From: Asterella californica
Lineage: Eukaryota > Streptophyta > Marchantiopsida > Marchantiales > Aytoniaceae
NCBI GenBank assembly: GCA_036924285.1
Contig: JAYKYS010000015.1
Location: 4,092,001 to 4,156,000 of the forward strand
Reading direction: 5' to 3'
DNA: 64,000 bases
Part shown: positions 1-10,682 of the stretch, in pieces
Layout of the letters: each line of letters opens with the position of its first letter
Position numbering within the stretch: position 1 is the stretch's first letter
Made by a program: the position numbers and the translations under genes
Notes under the pieces: generated by a model
What the model saw: only the letters and a program-made list of their open reading frames with translations
What the model was told of the DNA's origin: nothing
Databases searched by the model: none

Positions 1-186
1 ACTATGAGAAAATCTTATCCCAACTTGTCTTCATAGATTCAATGGATTCCTCCAGAATAGAGATTTTTCACTAAACATCTAATTAACACTATTCTACTCA
101 TATCTTCTATCTTCTACAACATATTCTTCTTATTTACTTTACAACTAATCAATTAATTAACAAAAATGGAAAATCAAGATTTCACG
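1..186 (-). repeat. 5' end of an H/I-family LTR, running off the window
   Basis: This is the first ~186 bp of an LTR on the minus strand. Read as reverse complement it matches the start of solo LTR H (36650 onward) and the 5' end of the LTR of element I (about 53905-54087), including the AT-rich stretch with TTAATTAATT. The terminal bases are CACG on the plus strand instead of the family CACA. No polypurine tract lies beside it (187-210 is not purine-rich on the minus strand), so it is more likely a 5' LTR or solo LTR than the 3' LTR of element I. Confidence 0.75.
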
Positions 187-2139
187 TGAAACAAAAAGAT
201 TATTGTACATTTCAAATTTAGTCTTGCTTAAATGTGTCAGAAATGATCCAATAGAAATAGTCACTTTATGGTTTTTGATAAACTCATTTAAGTTCATCAC
301 GTAACTCGTGCAATAACCAACTAGCCCAACCGATTATTGTGAAGACATTAAAATATGCCGACCATATTTTCAATAGAGCAGTTGGAGCATGGTCACTTTT
401 CTTTTTAGGCAAAATCTCTCAAACATTACATGTACGTATCAATGAAACACCAAACATCTAGAATTGAAGAAAGATGTATTATATCTCTTTGGCTTTGTTA
501 TTATTGGATTAATGAGATATGGTCGTAAAGGTAACGATAAATCCTCATTCGTGCTTCAGCCATAGAATGTTTCATCTGATCATAATCCGTATGTAGCCGT
601 AATTAAATCATAATCGAGTGCTATGTCGATGTCATATACCAAGCCTGTGATCGTGTTTGGGTTATATGTGGCAAAAAATACATGTATCATATCCAAATTG
701 ATGTCATGATAGTTCTTATCGAAAAACAATCGTGTCTAGTTTCGGTCTAATCTTTCATGTGTGAGTTTCTGATAAGAGAGCATCAACCTTGGATTGAATT
801 GTCATCTTCCGAATGGTTGTTGTTCAAGAAGAATATTATGTTGCTCCGGTATGTAATGAACATTTGTTCATGTCTTATTTGTCTTGGAATCGCATTACCA
901 CGTCTCGCATGACCGCGTCTTCTGTCTCTACCTCTATCTAGAGAGCACCTGGAGGAGGACTAGGAAGAGGAGAAGGACCAAGAGGTCAGGATGAGGACCA
1001 ACAAACTGAGCAGGTGCATGTGGTTCTTGAACATAACGTAGTACAATTGTGTATAATTGCATGCAAGTACAGTATAATCATTATACATCTTGTGATATGC
1101 TTCATATCTCACTACGTGATATCTATGCCACCTGGAAGCATCATCTTGAGTCCGAATAGCAGCCCATGCATAGAATAGTTCCTCGTCAAGTAAACCATTT
1201 TATTATCAAGTCCCACTGCTTGGACATTTGAAGATTGTGACCATCTCAAAGTCTCTGTATCTATCTCAGAGATACTCATCTCTTTCGTGAAATTTAAATA
1301 ATCTTGAAGCAAACGAACACATAATATATAAGTTGTATATATCACGCATAAAAGAATGTTAAAAGTAACATGCTCCTAGAGCAGGATGTAAAATTTATGT
1401 TTTGGAACTGACATTTGGTTAGTATAATTAGAATATCTTGCGATAATTCAAGGAAGGAAACATTACGATGGTTGAGTCAAGACTCCAACCGTCGTAATAT
1501 ACTTACAATCAAAATTGTAGTCATATATACATAGACTTGTATGCAAAGTTCCGAAACTCTCCAATAACAAGCTGAAGTTGAACGGTTCAAGGAAGGAAAC
1601 ATCACGCCTCATGGAATCCATGTTAGTATAAGTAACTGCAAGGTAACTAAATTCCATAGGATTTGGAATCGTCAGATCATAGATAACATAGTTATCCAAT
1701 GGTCATGTCTATAAGTCATTTTGTATAATCCGTATTTATTTATATACTTTTAGATAATATCAAAACTTATATTCTGTTGCAATAACCAACTGCCCGTCCG
1801 ATGTACACATCTATGGTTGAATGGTATATCAATTTTTGAGCAAGAGTTCCAAAACTATGTTATTTTATTTTATGATGTTATAGAAGTGGATCGAGGAAAA
1901 ATCCACTTAGAGATTCATTTTTCTCCTAAAGGCCTTGAATTAAATCGTACTTTATGTTTAAGTCATCAGAATGAAATATCGAGAGCCTTCGCATCATTAA
2001 TAACTCACTTTATAAGGAGGAGGAGGAATACCATCCAGATTTTAAGCCATCGGAAAGAATTAAACCATCGAGTCCACCAAAATAGTTACGTCGAGTAAAA
2101 AAATTAAGGTTTAAAGATCCTGAATTAAATTGTGATTCA
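187..2139. other. AT-rich stretch with unclassified, broken coding traces
   Basis: I recognise no family here. The minus strand has two open stretches, 1463-1699 (78 codons) and 1112-1345 (77 codons), and further interrupted open sequence at about 540-870; the plus strand has one of 93 codons at 1817-2098. A near-identical 20-base motif, TCAAGGAAGGAAACATYACG, occurs near 1447 and 1588; on the minus strand both copies encode VSFLE, so the two segments may be a diverged internal duplication. It could be flanking host DNA with a dead gene, or an old transposon. No function is proposed. Confidence 0.3.
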
Positions 2140-2379
2140 TGTTGAAGTTGTAGAAAGATCGATACTTCTAGGAAGACACTCTAAGAAGAGAGAGCGAGTA
2201 GACAAAGAAGTAAAATATGAATGAGATGAGAGAGGCTTTGCCTCTCCATGTATATATTGTGATGTTGAGTACAAGAGAAACCCTAATGGTGGGTTAGTCC
2301 TCTAACTAACTGTACGTAACTATCTTAACCACTCCGGCTCATAGCCATTGATCTACTAGAGCTTGGGACTATATCAACA
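2140..2379 (-). repeat. Copia element C, 3' LTR (240 bp)
   Basis: On the minus strand the sequence begins TGTTGATATAG at 2379 and ends TTCAACA at 2140, giving matching TGTTGA/TCAACA termini. A purine tract precedes it and a Copia RNase H tail lies upstream, which is the expected order RNase H, PPT, 3' LTR. A TATA-like ATATATACATGG lies inside on the minus strand near 2245-2260. The short length suits small plant Copia LTRs. The partner 5' LTR is not in the window. Confidence 0.75.
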
Positions 2380-2390
2380 CTCCCTTTGAA
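2380..2390 (-). other. Polypurine tract of Copia element C
   Basis: Minus-strand TTCAAAGGGAG directly abuts the 3' LTR start (TGTTGATATAG). In LTR elements this tract primes plus-strand DNA synthesis. Position and composition are seen directly; function is inferred from the family. Confidence 0.65.
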
Positions 2391-2745
2391 GCTCGACTCT
2401 ACATCTTGTACTCCTAAACAAATGTATGAAAGCATCAAACTTATCTCCAAGTAATGCCTTAGTAAAGATATCGGTAACTTGATCTCTTGTGCTCACAACT
2501 CAATCTCTCATGAAAGAACATTCTCTCTAATGAAATGGTAGTGCACCTCAATGTGCTTCGTCCTAGCATGGAAAATATGATTACTAGCTAACTTCATGCT
2601 GCTAATTTTATTTGTATATACGACAACATGATATGTAGACGCTTATCAGATAACAGACATCGAAGTCAAATTGATTCGCATGTTGCATTGATTGCTCCTA
2701 GGTACTCTACTTTTGTGGATGATTTCTTAGAAGCACAACTTATAG
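2391..2745 (-). pseudogene. Copia element C, RNase H C-terminal remnant
   Basis: The minus-strand translation gives recognisable end-of-pol Copia motifs: a segment like STKVEYLGAIN (the usual STEAEY RNase H region) followed by NHIFHARTKHIEVHYHFIRE, then degenerate sequence up to the PPT and LTR. Several stops and shifts break the frame. At about 2745 it fuses abruptly to the pol N-terminus of the unrelated Gypsy element E1. The missing Copia part, from the end of RT to mid RNase H, is consistent with this being the tail of the Copia element seen at 54088-57879. That linkage is inferred from nesting and strand. Confidence 0.7.
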
Positions 2746-3159
2746 CAGCTTTATCTTCTTATCCACGGTCTTGTACTTCGTCTCAACTCGAACCTCAGGT
2801 GCACGGAATGATTCGATCACCGAATAGACCTCCCTTGAATGAATATGCACAACCTTATCCATATCCTCCTATCCAATAGACATGATCACTCGCAAAGGAT
2901 CCTCCAACCCATCTTCTTCATAAACACCAGAAATCCATTCATCCCCTTCTAGCTCATCCAACTCTTTCATCATCAACTCAACATCACGCAAATGTTTTTG
3001 TTCTTTTTTCCTCAGCTCTTCTACCTTCTTGTAAATAGCAACTCCACACTCTGAAAACCCAACAAACTCTGTACAAAAGACACTATCTTCATCAAGCGAG
3101 AGTACCTTCTCCTACGCATCACCACAATCCCGCTCTATAGTGGTACTCAACGAAAATCC
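2746..3159 (-). pseudogene. E1 pol N-terminal fragment
   Basis: In the -1 frame relative to gag, the reading opens at heptamer 3153-3159 and continues GFSLSTTIERD, paralleling E4 (GFFQRATIERE). An in-frame TAG follows near 3116. The fragment ends with a stretch matching the E4 and E2 pre-RT region (VETKYKTVDKK), then a stop and the junction with Copia sequence at about 2745. This pol leader of unknown function precedes RT in all E-family elements. The RT itself is lost. Confidence 0.75.
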
Positions 3160-5290
3160 TTAAACTCTTCACTCACCCTTGGAAGTGGTTTCTCCCTTAG
3201 ATGATCTCGATTGCGCTCGTGACTGGACGATACAGTCAAGAATTGTACCGCTCTCGTCTCATCTTGACTTCGGATCCTAGCATAAGCAGATCCGTCGTCT
3301 AGTACCTTTGTCTCCATCCGAGTTGCTATGATGAAAGGTTGACCAAGAATGAGCGGGTATGATGTTGCTTCCTGAATAAAGAAGTTTTGCTTGAACTCTG
3401 CTTCTCATTCTCCTCTTCATCCTCAAAATGCACCCTGTGTCTTCGATCTCTTTCTTCCTCTGGAGAATAAACACTGCACTTTGCAAGCTCTCTCTCCTCA
3501 TCCACAGACATTTTAGTATCCAAGACATGTGATAAACCAGTCTCACCCGTAATCTGTCGCTTCCGTTTGATGACATCGATGATGACATCATGAAACTCGC
3601 GCTTAGCAATGCCCAACACTTCCCTCAAGGTAAACTCCACCTTCACATTCAGAATGCGATCTTCTAAGACTCCCTTCAAGTCTGTTGAAGCCTCGATGTC
3701 CGACTGTAGTTTGTATGCAGCCGGCTTATCCTTCTCCTTCTGAAACTCCTTTGCGCTCTCTTTCGATGGAGAAGGAGCATCATCCATCGGTAGATCTTGA
3801 GCTCCTGCATCTCGAAGCTCTTGACGAACCTTCTCCCCTCGAGTCTGTCTCTTTGAAGAAGTTCCTTCCCCTGAATCCTCTAAATCTCACCTTCTCTTCT
3901 CTTCCAACAACACTTCGTGTTGGTTCTTGACGATGTAAGCGTGCACCGATAGAGCTTCTATCGGATCATCTCACTTCTGGATCTTAGCGACTGTTCTGCA
4001 ACGTCCACGTGTCATCTTCCCTTTCTGTTTCATGGAGATGGCAGATGACCACAATCCACTCGGCTCAACTTGCCCGTTAAAACCTCTCTCACCTTGATCC
4101 TCAACTCTTGTGCCATAGGTTCCAGCTTCTACCATTGCAACTGCTTGCGCTGATAGGACCAACTTCTTCATCCCTCCTCTACCAAAGTTGGTCTGAAGAA
4201 GTGCACCAGTATCCCTCAGCGCTACCTTCCCATCCTTCCAGAAGATCACTCCTTGCTGTAGAGTATCAGTGAACTCTTTGCAATCTCTGCGCGGATGATC
4301 AGTACCATCGCACCAGATACACCGCTGGATCCAGCCTTGCTTCTCAACCGGTCTTGTCCCGCTTGTAGACCCCTTATCTTCCAATCTTGTGAGCTTGATC
4401 TGCAGATCTCGCATTCCACGCAAAATCTCCTCAAGGTTTGAATCATCCTTCTTCGGAGATACCATAGGTGCCTGAACAACTGGAACAACTGGAGCAACTG
4501 GTACTACCTGTCTAGCAACAGGAACCACTGATCGGACTATAGGAATAGGTGTTACAGCTGTAGGTGTTGACGTCAGTCTCCTAACAAGAACCTTCTCTCG
4601 TCTCCGCTCTCTCTTGGTAAGCAGACCAATAACTTCTTCAACCTTCTTGCAGCTACTGGTCAATCCATCGTCCTCCTCCCGGTCTTCCAGAAGTACCTCT
4701 AGCTTCTCCTGCAACTTCTCATCTGCAGCCCAAAGAAATAGCTCTGTCGTTTTGGACTGCAACGTCAATTTCTCCATCCTGGTTAGCCGTGAAAACTGCT
4801 TCTCAAACTCTCTGAGCAACTCAGTAGCTTGTAAACTCTTCCTTGGTTGTTCAACCCACTCCAAGAATGACTTCTTGGTGACTCGATCAGAGTCCTCCAA
4901 GAAGTACTCATCCATCAAAGCACGAGCAAAAGTCTCCCAATCCTTGTTAAAATGCTTCGTTAGCATTTTAACATGATCTCTAATCTCTGGAGCTCCTACT
5001 AGCTCAAACGTCTCAATCATCTCATCTTCTGAGACCCGGTTCAGCTCCATCTCCTTCACATAATGCCTTAGATATCTTGAGACATCTCTCTCATCAAACT
5101 GGTCAATCCGGCTGACCACCGCTTGTAACGTCTTTGTTGCCAAAGCTTCCTTCCGCTCATCAGACTGTTGCTACCGTAAGAACATAGTGAAAGCTTGGAA
5201 CATCGATGCAGTCGCCGGATCCAACTGCACCTTCGGCAACCCACCTAAACCACTAGCTCCATCTTCATCACCTTTCTCATCCCCACTCAT
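3147..5290 (-). pseudogene. gag: E1 gag-protease, broken
   Basis: The start ATG is at 5290. The same frame contains a TAG at codon 40 (5171-5173), where relatives have Gln, and a TGA just below 3971, where relatives have Trp. The longest open piece is 3971-5143 (390 codons). It has an all-helical gag region, a Pro/Val-rich linker, and one zinc knuckle CIWCDGTDHPRRDC (CX2CX4HX4C). The conserved linker TLREVLGIAKREFHDVI follows at 3326-3787. Near 3395 about 85 residues present in E4 are missing, including the DHGSEIN protease active site; sequence resumes with the QPFI strand. It would have encoded the capsid/nucleocapsid and aspartic protease of a Ty3/Gypsy element. Confidence 0.85.
3153..3159 (-). 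promoter_or_regulatory. Putative -1 frameshift heptamer, E1
   Basis: Minus-strand GGATTTT in gag phase G GAT TTT. The gag frame ends two codons later (CGT TGA), while the pol frame one base back is open from exactly here. The same arrangement occurs at 18263, 25511 and 40154. GGATTTT is a heptamer type known from a plant RNA virus (RCNMV); use here is inferred. Confidence 0.65.
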
Positions 5291-5345
5291 GACTGCCAAT
5301 CTCTTCTTCAAAGTTCACACACCGAAGAAATCTCCACCCCAGACT

Positions 5346-5363
5346 TTAACGTTGAGTTCACCA
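5346..5363 (-). other. Primer binding site of E1
   Basis: Minus-strand TGGTGAACTCAACG begins four bases after the LTR end (TCGG spacer). E4 has TGGTGAACTCGACG in the same place, so the site is conserved between families. It starts with TGG, complementary to tRNA CCA, and leaves C61 of the tRNA intact. I cannot name the tRNA; it is not the common initiator-Met site. Confidence 0.6.
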
Positions 5364-5367
5364 CCGA

Positions 5368-7363
5368 TGTCGTGTCGGATATTGCGTGAAGGATGTCCAG
5401 GAAAATGCGAGGTTCTTGGCTGTGGAGATGTTGTGTGCTGAAACAGAGACAAGACAGAGAAAAACAACCACGAAAACGAACGCTGCGATATATACCAACT
5501 CCAAATATATGTACACTGCCGGTTCTTTCTCCTAAGAGCACAGAACTGAAAAACAGCCAGAGCGGTCTGTAACCTGCTTCAAAACTCTTAAAACAACCCC
5601 TGATTCTCAACCCTGACCCAAAAACACCGAAGCGTAGCTCAAAGTAAGAAAAACTTCCCTTTGCTAACAAGCAGAGCCACAGTAGTATCACGCGATCCAA
5701 ACCCAAGTCCAAACCACATCCATGTACAAGTTCTTAGCTAAAGCTAGCTACCACAAGCTGTATATAGCCAACCAGAACTCTAACGAACTCAAAAGAGCAA
5801 AACTCGTAGCGAAGAAACCAAAAAAGACCTATCTGTGAACTTCCTCCTTTCGTCGAACGGACTTCAGATGTCGATAGGGTCTCCTCCGCTGACTCCGTTA
5901 ACTCAAGAAACCTTCAGATCTGACTCCCAACAGTCGAGATATCGTCGATTTTCGGTCACAGATGACTGAACCTTCAAAAACTCCTCCCTGTGGCTTAAAA
6001 CCGCACACACTGCACAAACGGATCGTCTAAACTGATATCCGTCTTCCATGGCAGATAGATCTAGCTATCACGAACCCAACGCAAGAAAACCACGCAAGAA
6101 AAACCACGCAAGAAATTTGATCCCAGGTAGCAAAAAACTGACGTAAATGGACTCCCTGCGGCTCAAACTCGCTCACCTCACCCAAACCAACAATCCAATC
6201 CACGTATTGTCTTCTCCTAGATGAAGACTCCCTGGCCGCGTAGGCACCAAGAACGAAGAGCTTGGCACACTGATCACAAAGAACAGCCCAATTTTAGGTC
6301 ACAGGCGATGAAAAACCTGACGCAAGCGCTTCCTTGCGAGCCAATTTCACTCAGAACTCCTAAACCGCTCGATGAAACTTGATATCGTCTTCAATTTCCT
6401 ATAGAACTCGGTGTTCTGATCCCGATGGATCCAAGGACAGCAAGTTTGGACTCCGGAACGGCCCGAACGGTCCAACTCTCCTTCATAGATAACTGAAATC
6501 TCCAAATCTCCTTCCTGCGTCTCAATTTCTCTCAGTACACATCCTCCGATCCGTCTCTTCTCAAAACGTCTTAACCTGTGCGTAGCCTGCACAGATTTGA
6601 ACCCGATGACACCTTGCGCGCGTGTATTGGAGTTCTCAATTCTCCAAAACGTCCACCGACAAGTCGCAGGAACAAGCAAACCCCTTAAGCAGCCCCTTGT
6701 ATCAGTCTCTGTACGTACGAAGTTCTCTCAATAATAATGAAGCAGGCCCCTTGCGTCTTTGATATAACGCCCGAAGCCTCAAATACCCAGTCAGCAAGTA
6801 AACTAAGACCTAGCTTGATTTTTCTTTCTTTCGAGTCGCATAACTTTTTCATTAGACGTCCAAACGAAGTAAACAAAGTGCCTATGGAAAGCTGACAATG
6901 AGCTCTACCCATCTATGTGATGAAAGTGAAGATCCGAAGTTGTGCCAAAAGCCCGTAAGCTGAGGCCTAGCTTGTTTTCTCCATCTTTCGAGTCTTGTAA
7001 CTTCTCCACTAGGCGTCCAAATGAAGTAGACAAAGTGCATATGGAATGCTGACAAGGAGCTCTATCCGCTGATGTGATGAAAGCGAAGATCCGAAATGGT
7101 GCCAAAAGCCCGTAAGCTGGAGCCTAGCTTGTTTTCTCCATCTTTCGAGTCCTGTAACTTCTCCACTAGGCGTCCAAACGAAGTAGACGAAGTACCTATG
7201 GAGTGCTGACTAGGAGCTCTATCCTCTGATGCGATGAAAGTGGAGATCCGAAATGGTGCCAAAAGCCCGTAAGCAAGGGTCTAGCTTGTCTTCTCATGAG
7301 TGTCTTTGGAGCGACAAGCATCGGAGTTTGAATTTCAGATAAGAGCCGGTCCACGACACGACA
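5368..7363 (-). repeat. E1 5' LTR (1996 bp)
   Basis: Plus-strand ends are TGTCGTGTCGG at 5368 and CACGACACGACA ending at 7363, a perfect TGTCGTG/CACGACA terminal inverted pair. It is homologous along its length to the solo LTR at 55720-57568. The upstream (U3) part at about 6790-7280 carries three tandem copies of a ~157-bp unit; the solo LTR has two. Small open frames inside are by-products of these repeats. Confidence 0.9.
6790..7280 (-). repeat. Three tandem ~157-bp repeats in the U3 of the E1 LTR
   Basis: Successive copies share the phrases CTAGCTTG, TTTCGAGTC, CTCCACTAGGCGTCCAAA and AAAAGCCCGTAAGC with a period near 157 bp. The third copy is more diverged. Because the element is on the minus strand, they sit within the first ~570 bp of the LTR, where enhancer-like repeats occur in many retroelements. 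An enhancer role is inference. Confidence 0.75.
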
Positions 7364-7591
7364 CCGCTTCATTTGAATGATCTCCGTTAGTCGTTTAGAC
7401 TCTTCACGGTCTTCCTCAAGTGTCATCAGATTCTTGAGTCGTAACAGTTGGCTCTCTTCCACTGACAATCTATCTTCAGACAAGATTCTGTAAGTAGGTA
7501 CATCAAATTCAACTCGCATGATCGGTGTCATACCATATGTTAGGAAAAAGGGTGTCTGATGAGTCGTTATCTTTTCTGCATTCAGAAACGC
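7364..7591 (-). pseudogene. Element I integrase C-terminal part, cut by E1
   Basis: It continues in the same frame as 7592-9136 after a TGA at the place where plant integrases have Trp (LPAVLW). The segment includes TPFFLTYG, a typical integrase stretch, and a charged helical region, then stops at the E1 LTR boundary 7363/7364. The GPY/F module that would follow is not present in the window. Confidence 0.7.
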
Positions 7592-9136
7592 TCACAAAAC
7601 AGCCGGTAACTTTGTATCCCAATCATATGCATGATTCACTGTCACCTTGTTCAGAATCTTGCACAACACTCCATTAGACTTCTCCGTCAATCCATTAGCT
7701 TTTGGATTGTACGGTGTTGTCTTCCGATGTTTTATACCAAAGTAGTCTGTCAGTTCCTCTATCATCTTATTCAAAGAATGTGTGCCTCGGTCACTCACCA
7801 ACTCCAGTGGGCATCCATATCGAGTAATGATTTGTGTGTACAGAAACTCAGCCAAAGTGGATGCGTCGTCTTTCTTGGTAGCTGCTGCTTCAACCATCTT
7901 CATTGCATAATCAGTAGCTATCAATATGTACCTTCTTCTAGTGCAGCGTGTTGCAGGTTGTATAGGTCCTACAAAATCAATCCCCCACTTCTGGAATGGT
8001 GCTAATGGAAATATCAGATGTAACGACCACTGAGTGGTTGGCGTAGGCTTACCCACTCGTTGACAGTTCTCACACTTCTTGATGATCTCATGAACATCCT
8101 TGTACATCGTTGGCCACCAATAACCAGCTGAGAGGATCTTCTTCATAGTGTTTCTCAACGCATAGTGTCCACCTTCAGGTTCCGAATGTAGTGCACCTAC
8201 CACTTGTGGTATTTCATGCACTTCCAGACATCTTCGAAGTTCTTCATCAGGTCCTCTTTTGAACAGTATCCTGTTCTTCAACTCGCAGGGTCCCGCTTGA
8301 TGAATGAAGACTGTTCGCTGTTCAGCATCCATTTCTTCTGGGCACTGCAAAGTCTGTAAATATCTATACAGATCATAGTACTTCGTAGCAGGTGCTACTG
8401 TCAACTGAAACAATTCCTCATCTGGAAAATCATCTGCCACTGTATCCACTCGTTCTCCCGTCCTCAGTCGAGACAGGTAATCAGCATTCTCATGATGAAT
8501 TCCTTGTCTGGTCTGAACTGTGAAGGTAAACTCTTGAAGTAACAACATCCATCTTGCTATCCGTCCTGACAAGTCTGACTTCTGTACCAGATGCTTCAAC
8601 GCATAATGATCCACATGAAAAACAAACTCATAGCCAAGGAGGTAATGTCTAAATTTCTTTACTAAGTACACCATTCTTAGCGCTTCACGTTCAGTAGTGG
8701 TGTAGTTCTTTTCTGCTGCTGAAAGTTGTCTACTCGCATAGTAGATTGGGTGGTCTCTCTTCTCATCATCTTTCTGACTGAGCACCACTCCAATAGCAAA
8801 CGTAGAAGTGTCTACATACACTTGAAAAGATCTCTCCCAATCTGGTGGTCGCATGACAGGTGCTTCTGCCAACTTCTTCTTCAGCGTCTCAAACGCCTCA
8901 TGCTGCTTCTCGTGCCAATGGTACTCTGTCGTCTTCTTCAGTAGTTCTATCAGTGGCGCAGCAAGTATGACGTAGTCTTTGATGAACCTTCTGTAATATC
9001 CAACATGTCCTAGGAAGGCTCTCAACTCGTTGATGTCAGTAGGGGGTTGCAGGGAGAGTATTACTCGAACTTTCTCTACATCTACTTCTATGCCTCGGCC
9101 TGATACTCTATGTCCAAGAAGTATTCCTTCAATCAT
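7592..9136 (-). CDS. pol: Element I RT thumb, RNase H and integrase (514 codons open)
   Basis: The open segment starts inside the RT C-terminal region (ILLGHRVSGRGIEVD, FLGHVGYYRRFI). RNase H follows with acidic residues in YVDTSTF, TEREAL, HVDHYAL and ENADYLSR; the usual TDHKAL is here VDHYAL. Integrase has an HHCC finger ending CENC, and catalytic-type motifs DFVGP, SDRG and ANGLTEKSNG, so D, D and E are present. This is the best-preserved part of element I. It is not a complete protein: the upstream RT is broken, and a TGA ends it where Trp is expected. Confidence 0.85.
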   Translation of the reverse strand: MIEGILLGHRVSGRGIEVDVEKVRVILSLQPPTDINELRAFLGHVGYYRRFIKDYVILAAPLIELLKKTTEYHWHEKQHEAFETLKKKLAEAPVMRPPDWERSFQVYVDTSTFAIGVVLSQKDDEKRDHPIYYASRQLSAAEKNYTTTEREALRMVYLVKKFRHYLLGYEFVFHVDHYALKHLVQKSDLSGRIARWMLLLQEFTFTVQTRQGIHHENADYLSRLRTGERVDTVADDFPDEELFQLTVAPATKYYDLYRYLQTLQCPEEMDAEQRTVFIHQAGPCELKNRILFKRGPDEELRRCLEVHEIPQVVGALHSEPEGGHYALRNTMKKILSAGYWWPTMYKDVHEIIKKCENCQRVGKPTPTTQWSLHLIFPLAPFQKWGIDFVGPIQPATRCTRRRYILIATDYAMKMVEAAATKKDDASTLAEFLYTQIITRYGCPLELVSDRGTHSLNKMIEELTDYFGIKHRKTTPYNPKANGLTEKSNGVLCKILNKVTVNHAYDWDTKLPAVL

Positions 9137-10211
9137 CAGGAAAAAACACTTCTCAGGGTGTAATGCAAGTCTGGCTTCCCTACACTTCTGAAAGGTTTTG
9201 GCTAAACACGCTGCATGTTCTTCACGTGGGCCAAAAACACAAAAATCATCTATAAAAATCTCTAAAAATGTTCACAAATCCTCTGAAAGGTAGCAGGTGC
9301 ATTGCATAGTCCAAAAGGTATCTTGTGATAAGCATAAGTGCCCAATCTGTAGTGAAGATAGTCTTGTCTTTATCTTGCTCTCTAATGGACTCTTGGTTGT
9401 ACTTTGAAAACTGTAACATTTCTTTCCAGATACATGATCCAAAATGGTATCAGTAAAAGATAAAGGGTGATGATCTTTCTTCGTTGCTGCATTAAGCTTT
9501 CTGAAATCTTGAGAGACTCTTATCTTTCTTGTTTGCTTCTTATGTACACTACTATGGGTGCTACCCATTCGCTGCTTAACACAGGAAAAATAATACATGC
9601 CTTCAAGTACTTATCTATCTCGTCTTTAACCATCAAAGAGTATTTTGGGTTGAGTCAATATCGCTGTCGCACAGATACTGATCCTTCAATGAGATCGATA
9701 CGATGTTCTCCCCATTGTGCAGGTATCCTCTTCATGTCCTCCACAGTCCAGGCGAAGACATCTTGGTAATGGATCAGCATCTGACGATACACTTCCAACT
9801 CTTCTCCTTGTACTACAACAGAAATCTTTAAGCTCTTATCTTCTCTTATCACTAGGTCTTGGGATGCTCCTAGAAGGACTATACCATCTGTATGGCTGGT
9901 CTCTGCACTCCCGTGACCTAGCTGTGATTGCTATTCAGCCTCGTTCATATCTTCTTCTTCATCAATTTCATAGCACTGTAGATAGTTGACCATCGAATAA
10001 GGGTCTCCTTTCCTTTCACCTGCGCTGCTCGTTGATGAATCAGATCCTAAAGTGTAACCAGCATCAATCAAATCTGTTTCGCCCTGATGTGTTATCTTCT
10101 TCCAGGAAACCATCACAGCCTTATCAGTTGGTTTCTATGGATCTTTGAACTGTAAACGGTGCCGGTACCAATCCGTTAGTACCTTGGCACCATACAACCA
10201 TGGCCTCCCAA
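9137..10211 (-). pseudogene. pol: Element I reverse transcriptase, fragmented
   Basis: Pieces on the minus strand give RT motifs in the right order: HRIDLIEGSVSVRQRY, then RKIRVSQDFRKLNAATKKD, then PLSFTDTILDHVSGK, and FIDDFCVFG with the catalytic Asp-Asp codons at 9245-9250. The frames differ between 9655-9852, 9272-9598 and the FIDD region, so several indels are needed. The upstream part (to 10211) is the link from protease, including an acidic segment at 9931-10116. It cannot make active enzyme in this form. Confidence 0.75.
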
Positions 10212-10682
10212 TCAAAATTTCTCAGACTTAACCAAAGGGCGCAGTACAACATAAGTGAGTTTAAAAGAAATTCCGTCTATTAAGGTGAGAATATTGCGCA
10301 GTAGTCCCAGTGGTCGTCTTCTTGTTTGATCTGCCAGTCGTAACACTCGCTGAGTTTCTTCAAACTTGCTGAAACCCAACGCGTGTGCCGTGTCTTCTGT
10401 CATTATGTTGACTCCTGATCTAGAGTCAATTTGCACTTTCCTAATTACACAACCTGCAACCTCCACTTCCACTTCTGGAGACCTCAGGTCTTCTGCTTCG
10501 ATGTGAAACAGAGAAGGTAACTTTGATCTTCTTATTTTAGTAGGTTTCTTCAGTGCTTGAAGTAACAATTTCTTGTAAATTTTGTTATCTTCAATCAGTG
10601 GTTTGAAACTTATGTTAGCCTTATGTGTTTCTAGATCTGCTATCACATCATAATGTGGTATTGTCACAGGTTCTTTCTTCAA
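10212..10682 (-). CDS. Element I retropepsin region (156 codons open)
   Basis: The core is VQIDSRSGVNIM, a variant of the D-S/T/G-G active site (compare DGGSGVN in Athila/Tat proteases), followed by LGLLRN and a flap/strand region ending at the Lys-Ser-Glu-Lys-Phe stop. In related elements this domain releases gag and pol proteins. It is separated from the upstream gag linker by a one-base frame change near 10680. Whether DSRS can function is doubtful, as an extra residue seems to sit between Asp and Gly. Confidence 0.65.
   Translation of the reverse strand: MKKEPVTIPHYDVIADLETHKANISFKPLIEDNKIYKKLLLQALKKPTKIRRSKLPSLFHIEAEDLRSPEVEVEVAGCVIRKVQIDSRSGVNIMTEDTAHALGFSKFEETQRVLRLADQTRRRPLGLLRNILTLIDGISFKLTYVVLRPLVKSEKF

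Larger units (their letters stand above)
2746..7363 (-). mobile_element. Gypsy element E1, 3'-truncated, inserted in integrase of element I
   Basis: The minus-strand order is 5' LTR (7363-5368), PBS, gag-protease (5290-3147), slippery heptamer, start of pol, then truncation at about 2745. It entered element I integrase sequence, whose coding resumes at 7364. The 4 bp beside the LTR are CCGC, but the partner TSD is lost with the 3' end. The RT, RNase H, integrase and 3' LTR are missing. The element is dead: stops in gag, a deletion through the protease active site, and no pol core. Confidence 0.85.

Noticed and set aside
1..186. 3' LTR of element I
   Set aside because: No polypurine tract next to it and a large unrelated stretch intervenes; more likely an independent H/I LTR.
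2628..2879. 83-codon plus-strand frame
   Set aside because: Antisense to a junction of E1 pol and Copia RNase H; both minus-strand readings are better supported.
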